A stretch of 64,000 nt of DNA, taken from contig JAEUWI010000008.1 in NCBI GenBank assembly GCA_016791475.1, positions 112,529-176,528 on the forward strand, given 5' to 3'. The notes beneath the pieces are model-generated. The model made no database searches, was not told the origin of the DNA, and was given only the letters and a program-made list of their open reading frames with translations. Positions within the stretch are counted from its first letter, which is position 1. The number at the start of each line of letters is the position of its first letter. Both the position numbers and the translations under genes were made by a program. Shown piece after piece: positions 50,086 through 58,947 of the stretch. The DNA comes from Candidatus Hydrogenedentota bacterium (GTDB lineage: Bacteria > Hydrogenedentota > Hydrogenedentia > Hydrogenedentales > JAEUWI01).

Positions 50086-50904
50086 ATGATCAGGATTCTT
50101 CTTTCATTGGCTGCAATCTTTGTTTCGCTCAGTGCAACGGCCACCGCCGCCGAGCCTGAAAGCACCCCGATTGAGACGTGGAAAGGCAAGACCGTCCTCT
50201 TCTTTACGCCCCACCCCGATGACGAGACCTTCCAGTGCGCCGGTATCATCAAGATCCTTGCGGACAACGGAAACAATGTACAGATCGTTATATTCACCAA
50301 CGACGACAAGGGTTCGCTGGACCTCGAAATGACCAGTGAGCAACTGGCCCGAATCCGTCGCGCGGAAGAGGAAAAGGCCTGCGAAATCCTGGGCGTGCCC
50401 AAGAAGAACATCACGTGGCTGGGCTATGAGGACGGCAATCTGGAGTACGCCGATCCCCAGCGCGTTCGCGGTGAAGTCGCGCGTCAGATGAAGTTGCACC
50501 GGCCCGACGCGGTCTTCAGCATTGATCCGGGCTCCACCCACGAGCGTTGGATCAAGACCGACCACCGTATGGCCGCCTTCATCACCCAGGACGCCTTTAT
50601 CGCCTCCGAGTGGCACCTGTACTATCCGCAGCACCTGCTGGACGAAAACCTCAAGCCCTACCACGTGCCCCTCGCGTATTTTTACTACACGGTCGAGCCC
50701 AACGTGACCATTGATATTACAAAGGTCTTCGACTTCAAGGTGAAGGCCTCCGCCGCTCATACCAGCCAGTTCGAACCCTCCCTCAGCAAGTACACCCCCG
50801 AGATGGGCGAAGACGCCTTCAATGCGGTGAAGGACTGGATGACAAAACTCAGCGAGGAAGACGGTAAGATGGTGGAGAAATTCCGCCGCGTCGAATGGCC
50901 GTAA
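50086..50904 (+). CDS. exported PIG-L family deacetylase
   Basis: A 272-residue protein with a signal peptide ending ATATAA. The PIG-L (LmbE) zinc motif H-P-D-D-E is present (FFTPHPDDETFQCAGI near residue 45), and a later conserved His block is DPGSTHERWIKTDHRMA. The family removes N-acetyl groups from GlcNAc-containing lipids or glycans. Export suggests a role in polysaccharide breakdown, with the YdjC-type deacetylase as a functional parallel. ATG 50086 follows AGAAAGG (50071-50077). It converges with the FG-GAP gene across a nested repeat. Confidence 0.9.
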   Translation: MIRILLSLAAIFVSLSATATAAEPESTPIETWKGKTVLFFTPHPDDETFQCAGIIKILADNGNNVQIVIFTNDDKGSLDLEMTSEQLARIRRAEEEKACEILGVPKKNITWLGYEDGNLEYADPQRVRGEVARQMKLHRPDAVFSIDPGSTHERWIKTDHRMAAFITQDAFIASEWHLYYPQHLLDENLKPYHVPLAYFYYTVEPNVTIDITKVFDFKVKASAAHTSQFEPSLSKYTPEMGEDAFNAVKDWMTKLSEEDGKMVEKFRRVEWP

Positions 50905-50906
50905 TT

Positions 50907-51059
50907 CAATGGACAATTGACAACGAAACATTCAGAAAAGCCCGACGGACAGGCCCAACACGTTTGGTCCTGTCCGTCGCTGCATTAACGGATCCATCGG
51001 CGGGCTGGGCTGCAAGTGTCTCGGTCCAGCGTCAACTATCACCTGTCAATTGTCAACTG
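50907..51059. repeat. nested palindrome combining heptamer and nonamer repeats (nonamer locus 5)
   Basis: Outer arms: heptamers CAATGGA, CAATTGA, CAACGAA at 50907-50927, facing TCAACTA, TCACCTG, TCAATTG, TCAACTG at 51032-51059. Inner arms: 50944-50958 and 50964-50978 pair at 14 of 15 and are nonamer-like (ACGGACAGG, GGTCCTGTC). It fills the gap between two convergent genes and includes the last codons and TGA stop of the FG-GAP gene. Confidence 0.8.
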
Positions 51060-53034
51060 CGCTCGCGTCCATCAGGCTCAAGTCCTCGCGCCGGTAGTAG
51101 CGAAAGCGCCCTTCTTCTTCGGCCACGATCAGATCGGCGTTGTCCATCCCGCGAAAGGGAGCAATCGCGGGGCCACAGGCGTGCTGCCCGAGAAAGATGG
51201 GCTTGCCTTTGAAGGCCATGAGTTTGGGAAATGCAAATTTCGGCGCGGCGTCCGTTCCGGTATTCTTGAGCAGCAATACCGCAGCCCCGGGAAGCCCCAG
51301 GGATTGGGGCAGACCCGTCTTCGGGTGAGGTACGGAAGCATGGCGGGGCGTACCCACCAGGAGGTCCTGCGCGCCGTCCCGATCCCAGTCCACGAGGGAG
51401 AGCTTCAACCGTCCCGTTCCGCCCGCCTTCAGGTAGTTCGCGAAGATTGGCTCGCCCGTATCCAGCAGGAGCTTCCCGCCGTCGAGCAGGTTGAAGGCGT
51501 CCACCTGCCAGTACAGGTGAAACTGGTCTTCCTCGTCCAGGGCTATATAGGCCATGCGCCCATCGAGCCTGCCCGCGGCGGGTTGCACGCGCCAGGTGCC
51601 GTGCATGTCCAGCCCTTCGTAGTACAGCGCGCGGGCCGGGGCCAGTTTCGGCGCCGTTGCGGACCCAACATTCAGATAAACATGATGGCGCGCCGTGCTG
51701 TCGCTCATCACGATATCGAGCGTCCCGTCGCTGTTCCAATCGATCACGGTGGGACAGGTATAGCCCCAGCGCGCCTCGCCCGGCCCCTGAATATCGAGCT
51801 TGTATCCGGGCTGCACGTGGATCATCTCGTCCCCCGCATGAAGGGGCACGCCCGGGAGCAGGGCGGGCACTTCGTTGTCGCCCGTGTTCTCGAAGAACTG
51901 CACCAGCCCCTCGGAATTCCCGGCCACCAGGTCGAGGTCACCGTCGCCGTCCCAGTCCACCACATTGGTCACGGGGAGGGTCCCCCCATAGAGCTTCGCG
52001 TTGGCCTCCAGCGCGAACGTCGGCTGGGTATACACGGGCTGGCCATGCTCCATCGTGCGGCCGGTCCAGGCATAGTAATAGAGTCCTCCCTCGCCACCCA
52101 CCAGCAGATCGCACCAGTTTCCGTCCCCATTCGGGTAGGTCATGGGGCGGGGGTAAATGGTCGGATGCCGCAGCGTAATTCCGTCCTCGCCGACGGCCAT
52201 GGCACGGGGCGCCCAGTCCCCCGTCGCCTTTTCTTGGAATACATGGAGTTCGCCAAAGCATGAACCACTGACAATCGCCGCGTCGGCCCCAAAGTGGACC
52301 GCCGCGATCTGGTTCATGCCCATACGAACGTCCCGATCTCGGTGAGAGGCGCGCACCGCGTCGCCGAGCTGCGCGCTGCCGTCGTCCGAGACCGTCAGGG
52401 TATACAGGGCGCTGTAGGGCTGGCCGCCATGCCAGATGCCCGCGCCATCGTAGGGAAAATAATCGCCGTCGCGTGAACCCGCCTTCGAAGTCTTGTAAGG
52501 TGTTCCATCCCCTACGCCCAGGTAGACCGCCCACGTGCCGTCGGGCTTCTCGGCGGCTCCCACCGCGTCGGGGCTTCGGGGCAGACCGCTCAGGGCCAGG
52601 GGCCTGGGCTCCACGAAGGACTTCGCATCCCGGTCGTAGCGCGTCCAGACCAGCATCCCGTCGGAGAGCCAAAGCCCGAAGATTTCGCCACTCCGGCGCT
52701 GCACGACGCAGCCTGGAGGCGGCCAGGGATCCGCAAAAGGGTGGGTGATGCGGTGGACTTTTTCGAAGATGGGAACACCGTCACGCTCGCCGCTCCACCG
52801 ATAACGCCAGATCCCCGATTCGGTTCCGTATTTCGTGGTGGCGACGACAATCTCGGGATTGGGGGCTTCGGTCAACCGGATCGCACCCAGGGGCACGGAC
52901 ATGACCGCATGGGGCGCCAGAGGGCCGATGCCATCGGCCGTACCCACGGGGATCTGCTCCCCGCTCCGCCAGGCCCCGCCATGAACCGAGAGGGCCAGAC
53001 CGCCCGCCAGCAGGAAAATGAATCGAATCACCAA
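51046..53034 (-). CDS. exported FG-GAP/VCBS repeat protein
   Basis: A 662-residue exported protein (signal IRFIFLLAGGLALSVHGG). It contains FG-GAP/VCBS repeats with Ca-binding D-x-D-x-D-G-x2-D loops: VVDWDGDGDLDLVAGNSEG, VIDWNSDGTLDIVMSDST, LVDWDRDGAQDLLVGTP. These form a beta-propeller, as in integrin alpha chains and secreted enzymes or adhesins. No catalytic domain is recognised. Its last residues (VDN) and TGA stop are encoded by the TCAACTG/CAGTTGA heptamer repeat, so the repeat has replaced or created the gene's end. Confidence 0.85.
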   Translation of the reverse strand: MVIRFIFLLAGGLALSVHGGAWRSGEQIPVGTADGIGPLAPHAVMSVPLGAIRLTEAPNPEIVVATTKYGTESGIWRYRWSGERDGVPIFEKVHRITHPFADPWPPPGCVVQRRSGEIFGLWLSDGMLVWTRYDRDAKSFVEPRPLALSGLPRSPDAVGAAEKPDGTWAVYLGVGDGTPYKTSKAGSRDGDYFPYDGAGIWHGGQPYSALYTLTVSDDGSAQLGDAVRASHRDRDVRMGMNQIAAVHFGADAAIVSGSCFGELHVFQEKATGDWAPRAMAVGEDGITLRHPTIYPRPMTYPNGDGNWCDLLVGGEGGLYYYAWTGRTMEHGQPVYTQPTFALEANAKLYGGTLPVTNVVDWDGDGDLDLVAGNSEGLVQFFENTGDNEVPALLPGVPLHAGDEMIHVQPGYKLDIQGPGEARWGYTCPTVIDWNSDGTLDIVMSDSTARHHVYLNVGSATAPKLAPARALYYEGLDMHGTWRVQPAAGRLDGRMAYIALDEEDQFHLYWQVDAFNLLDGGKLLLDTGEPIFANYLKAGGTGRLKLSLVDWDRDGAQDLLVGTPRHASVPHPKTGLPQSLGLPGAAVLLLKNTGTDAAPKFAFPKLMAFKGKPIFLGQHACGPAIAPFRGMDNADLIVAEEEGRFRYYRREDLSLMDASAVDN

Positions 53035-53070
53035 TCACACTCCCGGAATCGAGGGCGATGCCGCCCGTTC

Positions 53071-53490
53071 TCACATCTTATGCAGCGGCTCCGCCACGAT
53101 CCTTTCCACATACCGGACCACCAGCCCGAGCAAGGCGAGGATAAACCCTGCCGCCAGACAGATCACCCCACCGAAGTAAAGGCCGGTCATCCACTCCGGT
53201 TCGCCGAAAAGCCAGGCTGCAAGCAGGCTCAGCAAGCCGAGGGCGGCCAGCGTAACGCCGAGTATCCGATAATCGACACGGACAGATCCGCCGGTTGTCG
53301 AAGCGCTCTCGTCCAGCAGCGCCTGTAATTCTTCCAGTGTCTCCCCGTGCGACGGATCGTGTTGAAGTTTTTCGAGCAGCGCCAATTTCAGACGGTGCTT
53401 GAGCCACACGCGAAGCAGATTCGCGGCGATGACATACCCGAGTGCTATAATACCCACGAGCAAGGGGGCAAGTATGAAGAAGGTTTCCAA
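53071..53490 (-). CDS. hypothetical membrane protein
   Basis: A 139-residue inner-membrane protein with three predicted helices: FILAPLLVGIIALGYVIAAN at the N-terminus, then ILGVTLAALGLLSLLAAWLF and LYFGGVICLAAGFILALLGL. A cytosolic loop (KLQHDPSHGETLEELQALLDES) follows the first. The layout resembles small membrane partners of ECF sigma loci (DUF6249-like), and it is divergent from the DUF4097-ECF operon, so a link is possible. I do not recognise a firm family. Confidence 0.65.
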   Translation of the reverse strand: METFFILAPLLVGIIALGYVIAANLLRVWLKHRLKLALLEKLQHDPSHGETLEELQALLDESASTTGGSVRVDYRILGVTLAALGLLSLLAAWLFGEPEWMTGLYFGGVICLAAGFILALLGLVVRYVERIVAEPLHKM

Positions 53491-53652
53491 AGAATTCGCT
53501 CCCGTTTATTCCTGTCGTTGGCCCCCACTACTTGGACAGCGGCCCCGGCCACAAGGGTTTCGACAATCCGCCCGACGGGCGCGGGCCATTGTAACGCCGG
53601 GAAACCCTTCGGCGCACGCGCCGGTCCAAACATTCACACGAGTCCGGCCAAT

Positions 53653-54567
53653 ATGAATACGTTTCAACGCAGTATCGTCACCGCCCTCGGCATCGCCGTG
53701 GGCGTCCACGCCTTCACCATGGGGCTGCTGTGTGATGTGCTGCCCCGCGAGGCCAGCCCGCCCCTGGCCCAGGCCAGCCGCTCCCTCCACTTTGAGGGGG
53801 GCAATTTCCTGCGTCTGGCCCACAGCGACGGCTCGGTGGAAGTCTTTACCCACAACGCGCCCCAGTTTCTCGTTCAGGCGGAAATTCGCGCCTACGGTCG
53901 GGACCGACTCCGGGACGAGGCGGTGGCGTACATGGATACGATGGTCACGGGCGTGAAAGATGGGGGTGGCATCCGGATCCAGACGGAGTCCGGCCAGCGC
54001 CCGGAGCCGCTCGATCTACGCACGGACTACGTACTTACGGTTCCACGCGGAACCAACCTCTCCGTCGAGGGCGTGAACGGCAACGTACTCGTCCGCGAGG
54101 GTTGTGGCGCCATTTACATCACCGGAAACAACACCGATATCAGGATTGTCAGCCCCGGTGCCGCGGTCCGGGCGGAGACCAACAATGGTCGAATCAAAGT
54201 GGAGAACGCTCCCGGCGAGACCGAGCTTAAGACCATTAATGGCAACATTTACGCCCGCATGCGCGGTGGGCGCCTGCGGGCGGAGACCACCAATGGCACG
54301 GTGAAGGTGGATCTTTCCGACGGAGAAACGACCTCGTGCGACTTGACGTCCCTGAATGGAGGCATTACACTTTGCGCGGTGGAATCCTGCGAATTGGCAC
54401 TGGAAGCCACCACGGACAGCGGCACAGTGAACGCAACGCTGCCGCTGGAGTACGCGGAGGGCTACCCCCGGCGCCGGAAGATCATCGGCACCCAGGGCAT
54501 TGGCCGGACCCGCGCCACCCTCTATTCCCGAAATGGCGACATCAACATCGCGAGGAGCGAACCATGA
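53653..54567 (+). CDS. DUF4097-type membrane-anchored protein
   Basis: A 304-residue protein with one N-terminal membrane helix (IVTALGIAVGVHAFTMGLL). A beta-helical DUF4097 domain follows, with repeated N-G motifs: VEGVNGNVLVREG, AETNNGRIKVENA, LKTINGNIYARMR, AETTNGTVKVDLS, LTSLNGGITL. DUF4097 proteins often accompany envelope-stress regulators (as LiaG does in Firmicutes). Here the stop codon overlaps the start of an ECF sigma gene (ATGA), so the two are coupled. That suggests the DUF4097 protein monitors the envelope or reports to the sigma factor. Confidence 0.85.
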   Translation: MNTFQRSIVTALGIAVGVHAFTMGLLCDVLPREASPPLAQASRSLHFEGGNFLRLAHSDGSVEVFTHNAPQFLVQAEIRAYGRDRLRDEAVAYMDTMVTGVKDGGGIRIQTESGQRPEPLDLRTDYVLTVPRGTNLSVEGVNGNVLVREGCGAIYITGNNTDIRIVSPGAAVRAETNNGRIKVENAPGETELKTINGNIYARMRGGRLRAETTNGTVKVDLSDGETTSCDLTSLNGGITLCAVESCELALEATTDSGTVNATLPLEYAEGYPRRRKIIGTQGIGRTRATLYSRNGDINIARSEP

Positions 54568-55169
54568 TACCAGCAGCCCGACTGGCGATTCCGGCGCAGT
54601 ACGCAGGCACCGCAGATACGGACGGCGTGGAGACCAGCGATCTGGAACTCGTGGAGCTGACCAAGCAGGGGCATACCGAGGCCTTCTCGGAGCTGGTGCG
54701 GCGCCATCAACAGATGACCTATAACCTGGCCTATCGCTTCATGCGCGATCCCGCCCTTGCGGAGGATATGGCCCAGGAAGCCTTTATCAAAGCCTTCCGC
54801 TTGCTGGCCGGTTTCCGGGGCGACAGCAGTTTCAGCACGTGGCTGTACCGCGTCACCTGCAGCGTGTGCCTCACCGAGCTGGGCCGACGCAAGCGTCGGG
54901 GTGAAGTGGAACTGAAGCCGGTGCACTACAACACGGCCGCGCTCCACCCCTCCGACGGTCGGGACCTCCCGGAACACATCCGCCGATGCGTTACCAAGTT
55001 GTCTGATCGCTATGCGGAGATTGTGACACTTTATTACCTGAAGGGTATTTCTTACGACGAGATCGCGGAGGCCCTGGACATACCCATGGGCACCCTGAAG
55101 ACGTGGATGTTCCGTGCCCGCAAGCAACTGCGCCGGATCGTGGAGAAGGAGCTCTTCAACAATGGTTGA
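54564..55169 (+). CDS. ECF-type RNA polymerase sigma factor
   Basis: A 201-residue two-domain sigma factor. Region 2: FSELVRRHQQMTYNLAYRFM, AEDMAQEAFIKAFRLLAGF and FSTWLYRVTCSVCLTELGRR. Region 4: LSDRYAEIVTLYYLKGISYD followed by the HTH EIAEALDIPMGTLKTWMFRA. AGGAG at 54553-54557 precedes ATG 54564, which overlaps the DUF4097 stop. The next gene starts inside its last codons (8-nt overlap) and encodes a membrane protein likely to act as anti-sigma factor. The three genes form a tight regulatory operon. Confidence 0.93.
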   Translation: MIPAARLAIPAQYAGTADTDGVETSDLELVELTKQGHTEAFSELVRRHQQMTYNLAYRFMRDPALAEDMAQEAFIKAFRLLAGFRGDSSFSTWLYRVTCSVCLTELGRRKRRGEVELKPVHYNTAALHPSDGRDLPEHIRRCVTKLSDRYAEIVTLYYLKGISYDEIAEALDIPMGTLKTWMFRARKQLRRIVEKELFNNG

Positions 55170-55629
55170 ACGGCTGCCGAGCGATGCGGAGCTGGACGCG
55201 CTGATCGAGGCCGCCCTCGCGGAGGATGTCGTCCTCCCCGTGCCGCGGGATCTGCACGCCAGGGTTTGCGAACGGATCCAGTTGGCCGCGCTGCAGCAGC
55301 GGGAACTGGCCCGATTCCGGAATGCCCTCTTGTCCGGCTTCGCGGCTTCCGTCAGTATCATTGCGACGCTGGCGGCGCTCGTGCTGTTTACAAAGTTTGA
55401 TGTGCTCCTGAAACATGGCATTTCCGGCGGACAGGGCCTGTTGGACTCCTACGCGGCCACCTTTGCCCTGTCCTGGCCCTATTACCTGGAGGCCTTCGCG
55501 CTGGCGCTGGTGCTGGGCCTGGGCGGCGCCACGGTCTGGGCCGGCCTGATGCCGCTTCGGTGGATTGACGCCGTCCATGGGCGGGAGTCGCGCAAGCCCG
55601 TGGCGCCAGGTCCCTTTCAGACCCCCTGA
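55162..55629 (+). CDS. probable membrane anti-sigma factor
   Basis: A 155-residue protein that overlaps the ECF gene by 8 nt. An acidic/leucine-rich cytosolic segment (SDAELDALIEAALAEDVVLP, residues about 6-60) precedes two membrane helices (LLSGFAASVSIIATLAALVLF and FALALVLGLGGATVWAGLM). The zinc motif of ZAS anti-sigma factors is missing. The role is inferred from coupling and topology. It could equally be a membrane partner of the DUF4097 protein. Confidence 0.65.
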   Translation: MVERLPSDAELDALIEAALAEDVVLPVPRDLHARVCERIQLAALQQRELARFRNALLSGFAASVSIIATLAALVLFTKFDVLLKHGISGGQGLLDSYAATFALSWPYYLEAFALALVLGLGGATVWAGLMPLRWIDAVHGRESRKPVAPGPFQTP

Positions 55630-55743
55630 GCATGGGGTTCGCGACGTTGCCAGGGTCCCGTTTGAGCGCCGGGCTCCCGGTACGAGGTCTGGCGCTTCCG
55701 CCCCATGGGTGGGCGTATTTTCAGCAAGAAAGGCAGTCCGTTC

Positions 55744-58728
55744 ATGAAGCATCGCCGGGGCAAAGGCAGTTTTTCCACCCTCCAATCCGTATTGATGATC
55801 CTCTTTCTGCTCGGGGTCGTGGTGGTGATGGCTATTTTTCTCACCCCTCAAAAGGAAGACGCGCCCCCGGTCTCCACCCTGAGCTATGAGCCCCGCCCGG
55901 AAGGCCGTCAGCACGATGACCTCCGTCTGCGCCGCTTTGAACGTGACCGGGAAGAAATTGCGAAACAGGGCGGGGCCGTGGAAGCCGTCGCGGCGTCCAA
56001 CTCGGAAACACCCGTCGAGAGCGTCGAGGAGGCCCTGTATTCGATTTCGGGCACCGTGACCGATGGAAAGACCGGCGAGCCGGTCCGCGATGTGGGTGTC
56101 ATCGCGAGCCGGGTTCCCACCGAGGCGGAGGAAAGCGCCTACCGGGAGAAAGACCGGATCGCCATTGAGGAAAAGCGCAGCGAAGACATCGACGCAGTCA
56201 TCGATGAGAAACAGCGGCTCTGGGCGGACGCTTCGGCCCGTACGGACGCGGCGGGGCGGTACCAGCTTCCCATTGAGCACGAGGGCGAGTACAAGATCAC
56301 GGTCGTGCCGAGAAGCCACCTCCGGACGACGGTGGACAAGGAATTCGTGGGCGAGAGCCGTCCAGAATGGAAGATTGACGTGAAGCTGGAGAGTGGCGCC
56401 ACCATTTCGGGCCGGATCACGGACAGCTTCGACAACAAGGGAATTCCCGGCATCACGGTGTACTCGACCGAGGAAACCGACAAGTACCGGAACGAAGCCA
56501 CCACCGATGAAGAGGGCAACTACACCGTCGGCGGCTTGTCCCCCGGCGACTACAGCGTGGTCGCCGAGATCGAAAACACCGTCTACCGTGTCACCAAAGT
56601 GCTCCCCTTCAAGCGCACCTCCATCGCTTCGGCGGACCAGGCCGTTCGCGGCATCGACTTCAAGCTCGACAAAGGCGGGGTGGTCTGGGGCTACGTCACC
56701 ACGCCCGATGAAAAACCGGTGGCGGCCGATGTGGTGCTCTGCACTTCGGACAGTGTCCTGTCCCAGGCCCTGACCGCCATGGTGAAACGGGCGCCGCCGC
56801 TCAACGACAATTCCAGCAAGGAAGACGGCTATTACGAATTGACGGGGGTGCCGCTGAACGAGGAGTGGCGCGTTTACGCCACTGCGGAAGACACGGCGCC
56901 CCAACTGGCGGACGCCTTTGTCCTCACTCCGCGCGAAAAGGAAGTCCGGGTGGACATCACGATGTTCACGGGCTCCAACGTCTACGGGCAGGTCGTGGAC
57001 GGCAGGGGCAAGCCCGTGCCCGACGCGCAGATCGCGTGTTTTCCGAGCTACACGCAGCTCATGAGCCCCATGGACAAGCCCCAGGTGGCCCGGGACGGCC
57101 GCAGCGACGAGGAAGGTTATTTCGAGCTGAAAGAGCTTCCGGCGGGCAACTATCAGGTCATGGCGCACAAGGAAGGCTACAAGCACACCCTGAACGGCAC
57201 CCCGCTCTACTCAAACGGCTACCACGAAGTAAAGAATGTCCGCGTGGTGATTGATTCCATCGAAGCCGGCAACTATAGAGTTTTCGGAACGGTCACCGAT
57301 TCCACGGGCAACGGCCTCTCGGGAGCCAAAGTCGCCCTCTCGGGTCTGGGCACCGAAAGCCTCAGCGGCGTGGAACGAGAAACCGAAAGCGGACCCGGCG
57401 GCGACTTCAATTTTGACGGGGTGGAAATCGGCACCTATGTGCTCAAAGTCGATATGGAGGGCTTCGCGCGCAAGACCGTGAGCAAGGTGCTCCTCGACAA
57501 GCAGAACGATGTCGTCCTGGAGGCCGCGTCCTACGTGCGCGGGCGCGTGCTCGTGAAGTCCACCAATGCCGCCCCGGAGAACGGCTATACCGTGAGCGCG
57601 AGTCTGGTCCAGAGCGACACCCTCGAGGCCGACGACAGCAACGGGTTCCTCTCTTTCCTGGAAAATGCGGAATCGGGCGACAAGAGCGAGAGTTTCAACG
57701 ACACGACGGGCGCGTATGAGCTGACCCTTTCCTCGGGAACGTGGCTGCTGGAGGGCAGCGCCTCCCCCCTGGCCCCTGCGCGGAAGCAGATCACCCTGCA
57801 ACCGGGCGAAGTTCTGGAGAATATCGACCTGATCCTCGATGCCGACGGCGGCACGATCGAAGGCAATGTACTGATCACCGACGGACAGAGCCCCCAGGGC
57901 GCCACGGTCTCGCTCATTGAGGCGTCCACCGCCTCACAGGCGCTCACGTCGTTCGCCCAGGACGGCGGCGGCACGAACAGCATGCAGGTCGGCGAAGACG
58001 GCGCTTTCACTTTTGAGCGTCTCGGCGAAGGCACCTATTACGCCGTGGCCCGCCACCCCTCCTATCCCCAGGCCATGAGCCCGTCCATCGTGCTGGAGGC
58101 CCAGGGCACCCAGAGCGGCGTGGAAATTATCATGGGACCCGGCGGCTCACTGGAAGGCTTTGTATTCGAGCAGGGCAAACCGGTGGAAGGACGCATTGTT
58201 ACGGTGGTGGCCGATGGCCAGCCCTACACGGGCACCTCCACGGCGAACGGGGCTTACGAAGTCCGGAATATTCCGGCGGGCACCTGGCAGGCCTTTGTGA
58301 ACAATCCCGCCGCGGGGCTCAGCCTGGATGCGCTGAACGGTCAAGGTTACCCGGTGACGATCTTCAGCGGTTCGGCCACCTTCCACAACTTCGGTGAATT
58401 CAATGGCATCACCGTGAACGTCACGGTGGCGAGCGGATCCACCGGCGCCACACTGCCCGCGAACTTTGATAACTTCGGCGGCCGCGTGGTCCTCAATCCG
58501 GCCACCGTCATCCCGGCCGTAGGCACGGGCCTCGACGCGGGTATGATTCCCGGCGATCACTACACCGTCATCGGCGGGACGATTTCCATCCCCGATGTCA
58601 CCATTGGATCGTGGCGTGTGGACTACTACAGTCTGGCCCAGGACGGCACCTACCGGTGGCGAGGCACCCAGGACGTGGAGGTGACGGGTGAAGAACCGGA
58701 GATTGATGTGATGATATTTATTGAGTGA
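55744..58728 (+). CDS. large membrane-anchored carboxypeptidase-regulatory-like repeat protein
   Basis: A 994-residue protein with one N-terminal membrane anchor (SVLMILFLLGVVVVMAIFL). The periplasmic/extracellular part is a series of CarboxypepD_reg/transthyretin-like beta-sandwich repeats, recognisable by G-x-V-x-D/G...G-x-P-V-x-A/D-A starts and G-x-Y starts: SGTVTDGKTGEPVRDVGV, SGRITDSFDNKGIPGITV, YGQVVDGRGKPVPDAQIA, FGTVTDSTGNGLSGAKVA and others, about nine in all. Such repeats bind glycans or proteins on the surface. It lies 114 nt downstream of the ECF/TM operon, so may be a regulon member. ATG 55744 is preferred over one at 55705. Confidence 0.85.
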   Translation: MKHRRGKGSFSTLQSVLMILFLLGVVVVMAIFLTPQKEDAPPVSTLSYEPRPEGRQHDDLRLRRFERDREEIAKQGGAVEAVAASNSETPVESVEEALYSISGTVTDGKTGEPVRDVGVIASRVPTEAEESAYREKDRIAIEEKRSEDIDAVIDEKQRLWADASARTDAAGRYQLPIEHEGEYKITVVPRSHLRTTVDKEFVGESRPEWKIDVKLESGATISGRITDSFDNKGIPGITVYSTEETDKYRNEATTDEEGNYTVGGLSPGDYSVVAEIENTVYRVTKVLPFKRTSIASADQAVRGIDFKLDKGGVVWGYVTTPDEKPVAADVVLCTSDSVLSQALTAMVKRAPPLNDNSSKEDGYYELTGVPLNEEWRVYATAEDTAPQLADAFVLTPREKEVRVDITMFTGSNVYGQVVDGRGKPVPDAQIACFPSYTQLMSPMDKPQVARDGRSDEEGYFELKELPAGNYQVMAHKEGYKHTLNGTPLYSNGYHEVKNVRVVIDSIEAGNYRVFGTVTDSTGNGLSGAKVALSGLGTESLSGVERETESGPGGDFNFDGVEIGTYVLKVDMEGFARKTVSKVLLDKQNDVVLEAASYVRGRVLVKSTNAAPENGYTVSASLVQSDTLEADDSNGFLSFLENAESGDKSESFNDTTGAYELTLSSGTWLLEGSASPLAPARKQITLQPGEVLENIDLILDADGGTIEGNVLITDGQSPQGATVSLIEASTASQALTSFAQDGGGTNSMQVGEDGAFTFERLGEGTYYAVARHPSYPQAMSPSIVLEAQGTQSGVEIIMGPGGSLEGFVFEQGKPVEGRIVTVVADGQPYTGTSTANGAYEVRNIPAGTWQAFVNNPAAGLSLDALNGQGYPVTIFSGSATFHNFGEFNGITVNVTVASGSTGATLPANFDNFGGRVVLNPATVIPAVGTGLDAGMIPGDHYTVIGGTISIPDVTIGSWRVDYYSLAQDGTYRWRGTQDVEVTGEEPEIDVMIFIE

Positions 58729-58790
58729 TAGTCAATTGACGAAACATTTCTCGAAAAATTCGGTAATGGCGTCTCACACCGCAGTGGAAT

Positions 58791-58919
58791 GGGTCTTATA
58801 GGTCGTATAGGTCCTATGGGTCAATATGAACCCAGGCGATAAGACCCATAAGACCCATAAGACCCATAAGACCCATAAGACCCATAAGACCCATAAGACC
58901 CATAAGACCCATAAGACCC
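58791..58919. repeat. nonamer repeat, locus 6, with nine exact tandem ATAAGACCC units
   Basis: The left arm has GGGTCTTAT, AGGTCGTAT, AGGTCCTAT and GGGTCAATAT (58791-58827). The right arm is nine uninterrupted copies of ATAAGACCC (58839-58919). The two can pair as a hairpin. It lies between the repeat-protein stop (58728) and the ABC operon start. The exact tandem suggests recent expansion by slippage. Confidence 0.9.
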
Positions 58920-58947
58920 TTTGACCATCCCAACCGCGGGGGAAACC

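Noticed and set aside
58839..58919. CRISPR array
   Set aside because: The units are 9 nt and adjoin with no spacers; there are no cas genes.
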